Below, piece by piece: positions 11,595 to 22,790 of a DNA stretch of 64,000 bases. The stretch is from assembly GCA_043228905.1 (NCBI GenBank), contig JBHGNT010000005.1, forward strand, positions 23,808,001 through 23,872,000, given 5' to 3'. The first letter of the stretch is position 1. Each line of letters starts with the position of its first letter. The stretch comes from Azolla caroliniana. Its lineage: Eukaryota > Polypodiophyta. The notes under the pieces were generated by a model, which made no database searches, was not told the origin of the DNA, and saw only the letters and a list, made by a program, of their open reading frames with translations. A program made the translations under genes and the position numbers.

Positions 11595-12705
11595 GCACGT
11601 CATGTGGTTTGATGCACCGGAATCGACGTACCAGACCTCGTCCAACTTCGGGGTGATCTTCTTCATCGAGTTTGCTTCGTGTCTCGTCATGAAGATTGAC
11701 CCTTTTTTGGATCCTTCGGCGTATTGCGATCCTTGCCGATTTCCTTTGTCGGTCTGTCCGGAACCTGATCCGGACCCGGTTCTCTCCGAATCGGCGCGCA
11801 TTTTCCAGCACACGCTCTCCCTTTGGCCTTTCTTGCCACAGTACCAACATTCCACAATGGATTTCCCTTGCCGGTTCTCATCGCCTCGACACCCCTTGTT
11901 TCCGGAGGGTTCGGAATTGATGTCAGCATCACTTCGGTGCCTTCTTCCTTTGTCTTGTCGGCCGCCTCCATTGCACACCGACTTGCCTCGTCCGCCACGT
12001 CCACGAGGCCTATCTCCCTCTGTGTACAACATCTTGCTATCGGTGTGCGTGCTTGTTGACGCACCCGCGTGGTTCTCCTCTATAAGGAGCATCGACTGTA
12101 GGTCGAAAAAGGACGGTGTATTCTCCCGTGTACACACAAAAGTTCAGAATGCTCCGAACTTCGACGCCAGTCCCCCGAGACAGATCTGCACCATCTCGCC
12201 TTCCTCGACGTTCACATCGATAGAGGCTAAGGAGTCGCATATCTCTTTGATCCTCGAGGTGTAATTAGCCACTGATAGGTTGCGTTGTCGTAGGTTGCTC
12301 AGCTCCTGTCGGAGTTGAAGCTTCCAGGTTGTGGTGCTTGCGGCGAAAATCTTCTTCAAATTTCCCCAAGCATCCTTCGGCGTTTTCGCATCCCGATATA
12401 GCTCAAAAGCTATTCGCCCACACAAGACACGAAGCAGTAGAGAACTCTGCTTGCCGACTATTCCCAAGACGGGAAGTCTCCGTGTGTCGAATCGGGTGCT
12501 GTCTCATTTGCTTCGTCAACATAGCTCTAGTAACCGTGCCCGAGCATGTACGGGTGCATCCTGTAAGAACAAGACGGGTAGTTGTTTTTGTCGAGCTTCT
12601 TTGTTGGAAGCGAGCTAGCCATGCCTCTATCCATTTTGTTTTTCCTATTCTTTACGAAGGTTAGGTTTTCTTCTCAAGCTAAGGTCGGTTGCAGAGGTTC
12701 TCAAC
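11595..12705 (-). pseudogene. Copia gag-protease fragment
   Basis: Reading from 12705 down, a Copia gag (UBN2-like: AFELYRDAKTPKDAWGNL, then LRQELSNLRQ) leads to a CCHC knuckle CWYCGKKGQRESVC in which the His is Gln. The Copia protease follows: VWYVDSGASNHMTC, with the catalytic DSG near 11630. The fragment ends at about 11595 against LINE sequence; integrase, RT and RNase H are absent. Frame changes near 12140 break gag. Primer site and LTR lie immediately upstream. Confidence 0.82.
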
Positions 12706-12723
12706 CCTCGCACTCTGATACCA
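12706..12723 (-). other. Primer-binding site, initiator Met-tRNA type
   Basis: On the minus strand it reads TGGTATCAGAGTGCGAGG, directly after the LTR end TTTCTACA. This is the usual Copia primer site. Confidence 0.85.
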
Positions 12724-13130
12724 TGTAGAAAGAATAGCGTGTGGAAGCAATAGGAAACCGAACACAGAAACACAGGTTTAATGGAGAGCTTGAATATACA
12801 CAATACACAGGAAAGACAGACACAGAGAGAGAATGCACACAAAACTCAATTCAAAAAATAATACTCAATCTGTACATAGGATGTGCTTAGTGAGCACTTT
12901 TATTCAAGCCTTGACTATCGGGCTGACACAAGTACTGACAGTACTTGAATGCTCATAAATGAGCCTACTACACTGACTCCCAAAATTATTTCTTATGAGG
13001 AATACCATACTAACGGCCTTCCGGTTTACGCACCAATACGGCCACGTTATGCGTACTGTTTTACGCACCTAGTCTACGCACCGGGTTACACACTGTATTA
13101 CGCACTCAATGTTGAGGTTGTCACTCAACA
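12724..13130 (-). repeat. 5' LTR of the Copia fragment (family G)
   Basis: On the minus strand it begins TGTTGAGTGACAACCTCAAC and ends CTTTCTACA next to the primer site. Related LTRs lie at 14358 (plus) and 24674-25105 (minus). They share the TGTT(C/G)AGCA-type start, a segment with CTTGTA before the transcription start region, and CATTAAACC in U5. Confidence 0.75.
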
Positions 13131-13450
13131 ATTTAGTACTGAAGATCTTCAATGTTTAGTTGTATAACTTGTATTAGTACTAACATTGTTCATTATATTG
13201 TACGTTTTGTGTCCACTTGACTAACGCTCTAGATAACCGAACAAATAGGCATGAAGGTCTTGGTTGTTTAGTGCTAACATTGTTCATTACCACATGAAAT
13301 ATTGACTGCATGTCCAGATGGTTCAATACTGTGCCGTCAAGTTCCTTTTTTGTCAATTCAGTACTAACATTACTGATTACAATGTATTCCTTGGTGATGA
13401 GTTGACTCAGTAATGATTATTTAGTACTAAAGGTCTTAAATATCCACTTG
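13131..13450. repeat. Degenerate tandem repeat with TAGTACTAACATT units
   Basis: The motif TAGT(A/G)CTAACATTGTTCATTA recurs near 13172, 13270 and 13360, with weaker copies near 13133 and 13420. The spacing is about 90 bp. No coding sequence is visible. Confidence 0.5.
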
Positions 13451-14357
13451 ATTCAGTATTGATAATATTTGTAATATTGGACTCATGTTATAATATGTAC
13501 TAGATTATAATATGAATGTTGTAGTATCAAGCAACACCACACCAGGGAAGGTAATTGACCAACCAGCCCCCACGCTACTACGTATAGAGTCTTGCAAATT
13601 CCAAAGTCCACGGTTGTTCGTTAGTGATAACTAATAAAATTTATGATGAAGATGAATGTATCAGAAGGGCAATTGGAACAGTTGAAGATGTGTTGCTTTA
13701 AATAAATTCTCCTAGCTTAGCTTTCCCTGACTGTGTGAATGGTAATGCTAATTGCGTGTGATCTTCTAATATCTAAAATGATGGTATACTTCTAATTTCT
13801 TATGTTTCTATCAAAGAGCCTACGAAGAAGTGTAATGCTACAAGGAAATTGTATGGAAAGGGGAAGAAATGCAGACTTCATTGTAGTGGTGGGTCATACA
13901 AATTCTCACAAACTTTGAGAGTTGTAAAGTTAATGAATTAGACTAATACCGCGTACTTTTGTTTTTAGACAAAGAAGAAAAAATTAATGAAAATGGAGAT
14001 ACTAATTTAGGGCCAAAGCATGAAGAAGAATTTATCTCACTCCTACATACATGTTGGGAACCGTCTCATGTAATAGTTATTTTGACCATATCACCCTAGC
14101 GACAATAATGGGATTGGTGTATTACTATATAGAAAGTGTTGTGAAATCTTGGCATGATGAAGAGTCCCAACCTGAGACTCGCACCATCCCAATCAGGTCT
14201 TGCAACACATGACAAACATAATCATCTGCAAAGACTCATCTACAAAAGACTAGGATGAAGATGTAAGGGTAGGTAAACATTTATCCCTTAACCTTGTATG
14301 TTAATTGATATGGCTAGGTGCCTTCACTTTTTAAGAATGTGAATTGATATTGGGGAG
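13451..14357. other. Unassigned AT-rich spacer
   Basis: I see no gene, RNA or recognisable element here. The last 30 bases before 14358 could be a remnant of the LINE that resumes at 14810, because they loosely match the sister LINE. Confidence 0.4.
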
Positions 14358-14793
14358 TGTTCAGCAAGCAAGCTCAATGTGGGTTGGATCAGCTAAACAA
14401 GCCAAGAGCCGGACTAAATGAAGAGCTCGATCGGAAGAGCTCGATTCGATGAGCCGGACTGGAGAGAAGGACCGACATGCGAACCGGCATGCCATTGGAG
14501 GCATATGCTCCTAGAAAACCAGGTAGTTATGACTCTAGGAGTTAGTGTTAGTAGCTCATTATGAGCATTGAAGTACATGTCAGTAATTCCATCAATCCTT
14601 TTAAGGACTTGTAAAAAGTGTTCTTTAGGACATTTGTATATACATAGTGATATTTTTGGAATTTGAGTTGTGTGTGTTTTGCTCTCTATGTCTCTCTTGC
14701 GTGTACTCTATGTGTATCTTCAAGCTTCCATTAAACCCGCACATATTATCTGTTGATATACGGTGAAGTCAGTTACGTCTACGAGCTTCTACA
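14358..14793 (+). repeat. Solo LTR of Copia family G
   Basis: Begins TGTTCAGCAAGCAAGCTC and ends near GCTTCTACA. It contains CTTTTAAGGACTTGTA and CTTCCATTAAACCC, matching the LTRs at 12724-13130 and 24674-25105. The right end could be 14793 or 14809. I found no clean target duplication. It sits between LINE sequence on the right and probable LINE remnant on the left. Confidence 0.65.
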
Positions 14794-14809
14794 TGTAACT
14801 CTTCTCACA

Positions 14810-16975
14810 TATCATGTGCCGAAAGGGATTTGGAATTTTTGGGATGGCAATGATACGTGGTGAAGAAAGGCTCTATTTTTCAACACTTGGGCTATCCATT
14901 ACGAATGAATGTTAGAAATTTTCAATTGATTGAATGTATGTCTAGTAAGTTGAGGGATAAGTTCATGTATTGGAAGTCAGAATCTTGGCCATTTCATGTA
15001 TGCTTGAAGGTTGTACCATGTATTATGGAACCCATGATATTATATTACTTGCCATTGTTGCCATGGACAAAGAAGGCTTTGCATTTTTTTTTTGCAACCT
15101 CTCTGATATTTGTTCTGGAGAAGAGGGATAAGATGGGAATCACTTGGGTTGCGTGAAATCATGTAGCAACCCGTAAGTGCTTGGGGGGGGTTGTAATATT
15201 GAACTTATCTATGCATACGATGGCTCATAGATTTTCATTATTACAAGACATGTGTTGAAACTCACCACCATGGATATCTATTGTTCAATATTTCATTGAG
15301 AACAAGGGTTTAACACATGGGAGAACAACGATTAAGGCTTCATGGTGGCAATTACTAAATGGATGTATTTCACTTAGGATTTTGGGCTCTTCATGTGTTC
15401 AACACTTGGTTACCTCATGGCAAGAAGCACTCTTGTTATGTGTATGGAAACCATCATCTAGTAGAGAGCATTGTAATTTTTTGCAAAAAGAGTTACTTGT
15501 GTCTTCTCGATTATTATGTTAGCCATGAAAGGACAAATTGCACTCTCAATTTAATCGTTGTTTCGTTTGGGTGTCAAAGTGATGAGAAATATGCGGAATA
15601 TCACTTGGTCACAACCGAGTGTTGAACACAAAAGAAATGGGAAAGGAGGAGAGTACATAGAAATATGACAGAAGATGTTTACATGGAAAACCCTAATAGG
15701 GAAAAACCACGGGAGTCCAAAGACTCCAAACTATCACTATGAAGAGAGAAAATACAAGGTAGAGGCAAAAAGGCAATGACCTCGTGCTCTCAATATTTGC
15801 CAAGCGGCGGTTACAATAGAGAGTGCTCGTAGCTACTATCACTCTCTCTCTCTCTCCCTGTCTCTATACAACAGTTACAACAATATGCAACGCACAAAAA
15901 ATACTTTCTATGTTTGTATACTAAAGTGATTGCCCTAAGTCATATTTATAGTTATATGAACTTAAGCCTATTTACAAATATAACCTCAATGGGCTTATTC
16001 AAGACATATTTACAAATCAGTCTTCACTTCCGGTTCTCACCGGGTCCACTGATCCGGTTTCCGGATCTCTTCTGGTTCTCACCGGGTCTTCTCCATTCAT
16101 AGTCGGATCCCATCCGGAGGGACTGATTTCCCAACACAAGGAGGTGGGATATATAGTTGAGGCTCCATCTCAAAGAATTTTGGAGTTTGTTGAAGCGCGA
16201 CCATTGTTACGCATCCTGCCTAATTATGGGTTTATTTGGCAACAACTACAATATATTGCATTGATGCAAGGTTCCTTACCTCAACAAACAGGGGAACAAC
16301 CATGGATTGATTGGTTTTTATGGGGTCAAACATCATTGTTACAAGTGACTCCTAATATTTTGTATCATTGCTCTATTGAGTCTCTTGGATGGCTATCATC
16401 TAAGGCTCAAGAAGAATCAAAAATACATAAATCTGATCATGGGTGGTGGCAGATCTTACAACGTAGTTGGCATTCTAAATTGCCACCTATAGCAAAGTTC
16501 TTAATTTGGAGAGTTTTGATTGGAGGATTGCCTTTGGGATTAGCTCCAAAGCATTGTGGACTCGCAACGGGTAATTGCTTTTTTTGCACTGTTGAAATGG
16601 AAGATAGTACTCATCGATTTATACAATGTCCGATTGCTTGTTAGATTTGGAGTTACTTTTCTCAAATTTGGCAAGTTTTATGACGGTGTTATTTGACACC
16701 TAGACATTGCGTGTTTGCAAAATTTACACACATTGACCCAAAATCGGAGATGGAGATTTCTAATTCTGAGATATTGGGGATTGTGTGATAATTGGAACAT
16801 GCACAATGTTGTTGTATTCGATGGTAGACATGGAGTGAAAGCATATCTACGAAAGTTGAAGGGAGTACTAATGTGGCAATTTTCTTTATTGGAGCAAGTG
16901 GAAATTCTTTCCTCAATGAAGTGTTCGTCTTGCATATTGGCAATTCAACATGTTCCACTACCCATGTAGTGTAGT
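14810..16975 (+). pseudogene. L1-like ORF2, C-terminal half (interrupted by a solo LTR)
   Basis: Reading begins at ISCAERDLEFLGW and GSIFQHLGYPLRMNV, the RT C-terminal connection. It continues through GITWVA, KCLGGVVIL and HGRTTIKASWWQLLNG to about 15619. It resumes after the LTR at 16137 with LPNYGFIWQQLQYIALMQG, WWQILQRSWHSKLPPIAKF and CFFCTVEMEDSTHRFIQC (zf-RVT). Many in-frame stops occur. Protein and 3' UTR match the minus-strand LINE at 3005-5524, so the two are the same family. It is probably the 3' half of the LINE whose 5' half is at 8973-11594, but the RT core between them has been lost. Confidence 0.83.
15620..16136 (-). repeat. Solo LTR (family F), minus orientation
   Basis: On the minus strand it begins TGTTGGGAAATCAGTCCCTC and ends TTTTGTGTTCAACA. 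It shares with the LTR at 30969-31599 the U3 module TCCCTCCGGATGGGAT, repeated GGTGAGAACCGGA units, a block around GACTTAGGGCA and a U5 block of the type TTTCCCTATTAGGGTTTTCC. It splits LINE ORF2. The flanks read CGAG and CAAG, an imperfect 4-bp match. Confidence 0.75.
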
Positions 16976-17064
16976 TAGTAGGTGACCATACTCCATTGTC
17001 ACATCCATTGTAAGTAGTTTTTTTCACACACATTTATTAATATAATTGTGTGTTTTCACCAAGA

Positions 17065-17305
17065 GAGAGAGAGAGAGACTAACTCAAGGTTGTTGGCTTG
17101 AGATTCTTACTTGTACATTCCTCTTACTGTTAGTGATTTTCTAGGAGTCAGTGAACTCATATGGTTTTTCCCATTTAGGGTTTCCATGTTAAAATCATGT
17201 GTCTTTGTACCTTCATTTTCTGTCTACTCCTTTTCTATCATTTTGATCTTTGCACCCACATACGCACGTGTATCAACCGGTTGTGGCCGGTAGTATCCTC
17301 GTCAG
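17065..17305 (+). repeat. LTR 3' fragment (family F-like)
   Basis: Contains TTTTTCCCATTTAGGGTTTCC and, near the end, GGTTGTGGCCGGTAG, matching the U5 part of the LTR at 30969-31599. U3 is missing. It directly follows the GA-rich tail of the LINE. Confidence 0.5.
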
Positions 17306-18049
17306 GTGCCACACAAGATATGGCATAAAACCGTTCAATAGTTGTACAATTCTCATTTGGATTACATTCAATGAATTTGAGACATTCACCATGCATTGGG
17401 TGAAAGGGACTAATATGATTTGATAGAAGGGACCATATGTGCATGCATTATCATGATCTTGACAACCAATGAATGGAGGGTCATTTAGAAAAGCACATCT
17501 CTGCACGAGGCCAAGGTATGGACCATCGATGGTAGGTTGGCGTTGTTCTTTATCATAGCTCAAGGGTGGTCGAGAGGAACATGTTCTTTTATCCCATCAA
17601 TTTACTTTTCTTTACTTTAATTTGGTCTATTGATTAGTAATAGAGTCGGTCTTCATTGTATACGTTAGAATTTAGTTCACTATATTTTTTTGAAAATTCA
17701 TGGGTATTTGGGGAACATAAAATTCCCCCTCCTTTTTGGGGGGTAATAAGTTTCATAAGGGGAAGAGTGTGTGTGAAAAAGGGGTTAAAAGAAGTATGAT
17801 AATGTAGACTTTACGCTAGACCCCTATGAGCATACATGTCTATTGCCAGGGTTCTTCCTCATCCATAATACTCTGCTTTCCCAATCTCGAGGAAGTTGGA
17901 GTAGAACAGGCGACATATAATTCAAAAGAACCATCGTTATCAGTACCGATGCCATACATGGATGTATGTATGGATGTTAGGGTACACATCATAGTAAAAA
18001 GACGTAGCTTCGCCACTATCTAGTTGGATTTCCATTGAATCATTACCAA
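17306..18049. other. Unassigned spacer, possible mitochondrial edge
   Basis: No gene recognised. The base composition changes near 17820, which could be the true left edge of the mitochondrial insertion. Confidence 0.3.
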
Positions 18050-19576
18050 ATTAGATTTTCCACACCTATTTCTTTCAGAATAGCTAGCCAAGTCAGCCCT
18101 TGGGCCTATCTCTATAGGTTGGTTTTTCAGATCCCATCACTCCAGGCTCAGTTGATCTTGCATCTTGCTCAATAAATCATATCTTTGGTATCTCATTGCC
18201 TGCCTGCGGTTCATCGCTGAAGGCGTTTGTTTAACTGTCTATGCGGGGTCCATTGCTTCGCCTAGTCCTTGCACATGGAGCACTTGGTTGCACTCATTCC
18301 TTCTTCGCATGGTTTAATGCATGCAAGAAGTATACGTTCCGTAAAGGCAACGTTCCAAGAAAGAAGAGTGAGGCATGCGGCGCTGCCGACAAAAGGCGGC
18401 GATGCCTTCCAAGCCGAGTGAGAAAAATGACTCAGACAAGAAGGCTATGAATGAGCACCTGGACTCGCCACTACCGTACCTAGGGTTGTCCATTGTGATT
18501 ATGCCGAGGGTGTCTGCCGTAAGCCTAGCAAAAGAAGAAGATATTGTTGTGATCTGAGAGGCAAGCGTCGTAGTAGTTGGGGTATTGGTTCTTTCCTCCT
18601 TTTATTTTCCCAGTCGGTGCTCTCACCCTCGAAGAAGCATCGATCGGACGATCGCAAGGCGGCATTCTATTTATGGAATTTCCATCGGCGAGCGTGCGTG
18701 AGAGGGGTCTGGACGTCGTTTTCTTCCAACCAGAACCCCATTAATTATGACGTTCAACATCACAGTATGCTCAATTCATTGAGGTAGCTAGTCAAAGGCT
18801 ACTAGAATGCCGAATACAGAAACTACCCGAGCTAATGATAAAGCTAGGAAGAGTTTCTGTCCAAGTCTCATTGGTGAATCATAACAATGTCATAGAAATG
18901 ATGCGCAAACCCATATATATACGAACGGAAAGAAAATAACCTTTGTGCCAAACTAGATTGAGCCCCGAATTCCCTAGAAATTAGGAAGATCTAAAATGGA
19001 TGGCCAACCTCCTGGGAAAGGCGGTGTACATAGACTAGGAGAGTGAGGGCCAACCATGGTACTAGGAGCTTCACTGTAGAGGTTCAATCACACTTGGAAC
19101 AACGTAGGTTCACGTGAATGATGGTACCCATGATGGTCATTCAGTTCTTGTGTCCATCATGTAGGAAAATGAGCCTTCATGATGAAAAAGGGGTTGGCGG
19201 GTTTGAAGAACCACCTTGTAAGTGACCTTGGCAGCGCATTATAGTCTCTCTCGTGACCCTAACAGACACCCAATAGTTAGTTACGCTAGAAGGTGCGAAA
19301 TTAATTGGAGTAGGAGCGGCTATCATTGCCTCAGTGGGAGCAGTAGGAGGTACTGGAAATGTATCTAGTCCTTTGACAACCTTTGTGGTGTGAAATCTCT
19401 TATTAGCCAAATAATCATTTGGTTATGTTACTCTAGGATTTGCCTTAACAGAAGTTATTGTCTCGTTTGCTTGGACGATGGCCTTCTCAAAATCATTCGT
19501 ATCTTGATAAAACAAAGAAGAACAAATAGTTGTACCTGCATACGGGATGGGGGGCTTGATGAATCCCCTATTTCCA

Positions 19577-19650
19577 GGGGAAATAGCTCAGTTGGTTAGA
19601 GTGCTGGTTTGTCACGCCAGAAGTTGTGGGTTCGAACCCTGTTTTCCCCA
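19577..19650 (+). tRNA. trnD-GTC: tRNA-Asp (GTC), mitochondrial type, in NUMT
   Basis: The 74-nt cloverleaf has acceptor GGGGAAA pairing with TTTCCCC, D-stem GCTC, anticodon loop TTGTCAC with anticodon GTC, and T-loop TTCGAAC. The T-stem holds by GU pairs. A native mitochondrial form is more likely than the chloroplast trnD, whose start differs. It is probably not expressed in the nucleus. Confidence 0.85.
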
Positions 19651-20422
19651 TTAGCATCATGCCAAGTTAGTTTTCTGAAGTCGGAGTTGATGATATTGAT
19701 GGAAAAGAAGCCCGACCACCCCTGCCCTTCGAGTAGAGCAAGTAGCAGAAAAACCAACCTTGTCAGTCTCTACCCTTTTTACACAGGCTATGCCTTTTCT
19801 CGTTTAGCTTAGTGTTGAAACATTAGTTTAGGTCATTTAGAGCCCATTCTGTGGCGGTTGGCTCATCCTTTGCCCCCCGTGTTGGCTTGGCTACTGCTTA
19901 AAGCCTTTATGCTTCCCTCAATTAATCGATTTGTGCAACTTTACCACCTTTCAATTCAATTTGATTCCAAAAGTCAGGTCACGTACTCTTATCTAAGCAG
20001 ACTTGGCATGGAAATCATGGATGGGGTTTTCGGCCACGAATGGGCAAGCCTTTGCAGTACCAGGTAGGCCTCCATGGGAGAGTGTGATGTACCAAGTCAA
20101 TCGTTTGAATCCAGAAAACCTTCCAGCTTGCTTGAGAATGGAATCTTTCAATTATCAGAACTCAAATGGAATGTGAAAGCCTGTCTAAGACGACAATGGA
20201 ATAGTTTGAAAATAGCCCACAAAAAGGCGAAGAAGGGTATTAATGGTTGGCATGAAGCAAATTAAGCGTTTGAATCAAAGGATAGTTACCTATATAACAT
20301 TCATTTATATATACTAATATACTGCCATCGCGATATGCCCGGCGAACCGGGTCAGAGTTGTTCTTTCTCGTTCAATTACCACATAGAAATGTATCAATTA
20401 GTAATAGTTATTTAATACATGT

Positions 20423-20495
20423 GGTTGTATAGCTCAGTTGGTAGAACATTGGGCTTTTAATCTAATGGTCGCAGGTTCAAGTCTTGCTACACCCA
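20423..20495 (+). tRNA. trnK-TTT: tRNA-Lys (TTT), mitochondrial type, slightly decayed
   Basis: A 73-nt cloverleaf with D-stem GCTC, anticodon loop around CTTTTAA (anticodon TTT) and T-loop TTCAAGT. The acceptor GGTTGTA against TACACCC has one mismatch at the third pair. The D-arm reads AGAAC where AGAGC is usual. These are signs of relaxed selection after transfer to the nucleus. Confidence 0.82.
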
Positions 20496-21090
20496 GACTT
20501 GAGACTTATAATAATTACATGATTACAAAAGGAAGTGTACCTCAAAGATCACTCAGATTCGGCCCAGTTGTGTTGTTAAAGGGGCCACCTGTAAACGTGG
20601 CTAGGCTGTACAATTTAATTAAGTTGCCCCTTGCACTTACCTTATGCCTCGACATCATCCATTTGAAAGCGCGCTCGCGGAACCACTCGAGGAGGAGGGC
20701 AAAAGTTGGCTTGCTTTTCCGCCTGTAGTACCCTCTGATAGAGCTAAGATTGGAGCTGCCTCAGCCATCGATGGATGGTGTTCTTCGGCTTATTGTCACT
20801 CTGGATGGAGAAAATGTTGTTGATTGAGAACCAATATTGGGATATTTGCATAGGGGAATGGAAAAGATCGTCGAGAACCGAAAAATTGTACAATACCTTA
20901 CGTCACGAGGTGGGATTACCTAGCAACCATGTTTACGGAGGTAATGATTGTCAACACACCGGAAACATTGGCAAATATCTGAGTACCTGAAAGGGCTAGT
21001 TATATAGATGTGATAATGCTTGAACTAAGCCAAATAGCTTCTCACTTGTTGTGGCTTGGACCCTTCATTGCGGATATTGGTGCTTAGCCT

Positions 21091-21162
21091 AGTAGAAAAA
21101 GGGACTCGAACCCTCAACTCCAACCTTGGCAAGGCTATAATCTACCATTAAGGTATTTCTGC
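21091..21162 (-). tRNA. trnG-GCC: tRNA-Gly (GCC), mitochondrial type, decayed
   Basis: On the minus strand the 72-nt cloverleaf has acceptor GCAGAAA against TTTCTAC (one C-A mismatch), anticodon stem-loop around CCTTGCCAAGG with anticodon GCC, and T-loop TTCGAGT. The decay pattern matches the other tRNAs of the insertion. Confidence 0.8.
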
Positions 21163-21184
21163 CAGCGGAACCAGAGCCGAGTGT

Positions 21185-21271
21185 GGTTCTTCCCCTGTAG
21201 AGAAAGCGATATAGCTTTCGGGGGAAGAACCGCAATGAAGACTTCATTGCAGTCTTCATTGCGGTTCCCTT
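21185..21271. repeat. Overlapping double hairpin in the NUMT
   Basis: First fold: GGTTCTTCCCC at 21185-21195 pairs with GGGGAAGAACC at 21221-21231, with an inner stem GAAAGC/GCTTTC. Second fold: GAACCGCAATGAAGAC at 21227-21242 pairs perfectly over 16 bp with GTCTTCATTGCGGTTC at 21252-21267, around a 9-nt loop. The two folds share bases, so they are alternatives. Confidence 0.8.
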
Positions 21272-21807
21272 GGAACTATTGACTTGAGACTTCGATGAAT
21301 GATCGATAGGTTCATGCCCGAAGAGATTCAAACTATCCCAAATTCGAAGTTTGGTGCTCGAGCTATAGGCACAAGTTGACCTGATAGACCGAACAAAGGC
21401 TAGTAAAATCTAACGCTTAGCTTAGAAGGTCGTAAGATTAGACCAGACTTTGCCAAGAAAATGAATGTAAAGCATTGAAAAAGCATTGCTTAGTGGTTGG
21501 CTTTGGCCACCTTTACGACCCAAAGACAAATCTTCGAGTTCCAACTTATTATCCTGCAATGTTACGGATTGACTGTTACTGGTGCTAGGTAAGGAGTTTC
21601 AGTTTTGGGCGTCACTTTCGAAATATCTCGAGTAATGGGTTCATGTGAGTGCATGAACAATCAAACTACTCTACTAGGTTGCTTCCCGACCGGTTTTGCA
21701 GCTTGCTCCCCTTCGGCGGTAACTTTTCAAGATATGACTTGGGTCAATGGTAAGGCTATTGACTCTTAATTTGGAGGTGCAAGGTTTAAATTCTTACTTG
21801 CACCTAA

Positions 21808-22368
21808 CAATGGGCCCAGTTTCGGCTTAAACTGAACCGAACCGTTAAACCATGGTTTAAAGGTTTATAAGTTCCAAAATAATTAAATGGTTTGGGTTGG
21901 TTTTAATTAATAATAAACGGTTCAGTTTCAGTTCGGTTTAGTTTTGAAACTAAGGTTTATAGGTTTATAGGTTTTTCGGCTATCATTTTTTATCCATTAA
22001 ATGTTTATGTAATTTAATGGTTTAATTAATGTTTTACATTGGTTTAATTCACTTAACTTAATTGTTTATTTAATCTAATGGCTCAATTAATCTTATTTAT
22101 TTATTTATTTATTTTAACATAAATGCATTTTTAATTTTGTGTATTTTTATTGAATTAATTTTTTAATTAGCTTGGCTTAAATGTGGTTAGGTTTAAACTT
22201 TTTATTAAATGGTTCGGTTTGGTTTTAACTTTTCCCTAAACGGTTTTGGTTTAAATGGTTTAGTTTACATTTTTTTAATGGTTTGGTTTAAATGTTCGAA
22301 TGCTCATAAACGGTTTGGTTTGGTTTGGTTTTGAAGGCGCCGAAACTGAACCGAACAAGGCCCATTGC
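21808..22368. mobile_element. AT-rich foldback or MITE-like insertion
   Basis: The ends are imperfect inverted repeats: AATGGGCCCAGTTTCGG on the left against GGCGCCGAAACTGAACCG and GGCCCATT on the right. The interior is AT-rich with many GGTTTGGTTT units. TACTTGCACC occurs just outside on both sides (near 21795 and 22369), which may be a 10-bp target duplication. That length would suit a Mutator-type MITE. No coding capacity. Confidence 0.5.
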
Positions 22369-22452
22369 TACTTGCACCCCTTTGTATAGATTTTTTTTTA
22401 CTAGGCTTTAGTCTTGTATTTTTAAATGTTTGAGTGCATATTACACCCCTCC

Positions 22453-22640
22453 GTGAGCCGCGACCGTGCCCCGCACCACCGTTCGAACTGTGCGCGTCCC
22501 AATCGAGCCGTGCACACGTACGCTCGTTCCGACCCATGATCAATCCGTGCGCGTGCCCAATAGGTCTGTGAGCCGCGACCGTGCCCCGCACCACCGTCTG
22601 AACCGTGCACGTCCCAGCAGAACCGTACACGCGTACGTAA
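22453..22640. repeat. GC-rich 115-bp direct repeat, two copies
   Basis: GTGAGCCGCGACCGTGCCCC starts at 22453 and again at 22568. The second copy is shorter and ends near CGCGTACG. It is sharply GC-rich next to AT-rich neighbours. No coding role seen. Confidence 0.75.
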
Positions 22641-22790
22641 GCTCTTGAAGATATCAATCTTTTTGTACCACGATATTAAACTCATTTAAAATAGTTATTT
22701 CACTATTATTGTTTCATATTGTGTGAAGAACCACACTTGATTTTGTATGTTCCATGCGATTTTCACACTGTTGCTGAAAATCTTCACGAC

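Larger units (their letters stand above)
18050..21720. other. Mitochondrial DNA inserted in the nuclear genome (NUMT)
   Basis: Three mitochondrial-type tRNA genes (Asp-GTC, Lys-TTT, Gly-GCC) lie within 1.6 kb. The surrounding sequence is non-repetitive, has balanced GC and carries perfect hairpins, as in plant mitochondrial intergenic DNA. All else nearby is retrotransposon. Two of the tRNAs carry stem mismatches that C-to-T or G-to-A changes would explain, so the block has been in the nucleus for some time. I recognise no mitochondrial protein exon. Both borders are approximate. Confidence 0.7.
21735..22790 (-). repeat. Decayed LTR of a Gypsy E-like element, holding a foldback insertion
   Basis: The right end is marked by CTTCACGACA at 22781-22790, followed by a pyrimidine-rich stretch that is a polypurine tract on the minus strand (TCCACCCCCACCAAAT). 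This matches the junction of element E at 49531-49557. The left part carries the same antisense tRNA-like module (21741-21806, ending CTTGCACC) as E and its relatives. The left boundary is approximate because it merges with the mitochondrial insertion. Confidence 0.55.

Noticed and set aside
11527-12264. Plus-strand open frame of about 245 codons
   Set aside because: It lies antisense to the Copia gag-protease fragment, whose zinc knuckle and DSG motif are clear on the minus strand.
18241-18557. Possible mitochondrial protein exon in the NUMT
   Set aside because: The frames are short and I could not match them to any mitochondrial gene; left as non-coding.
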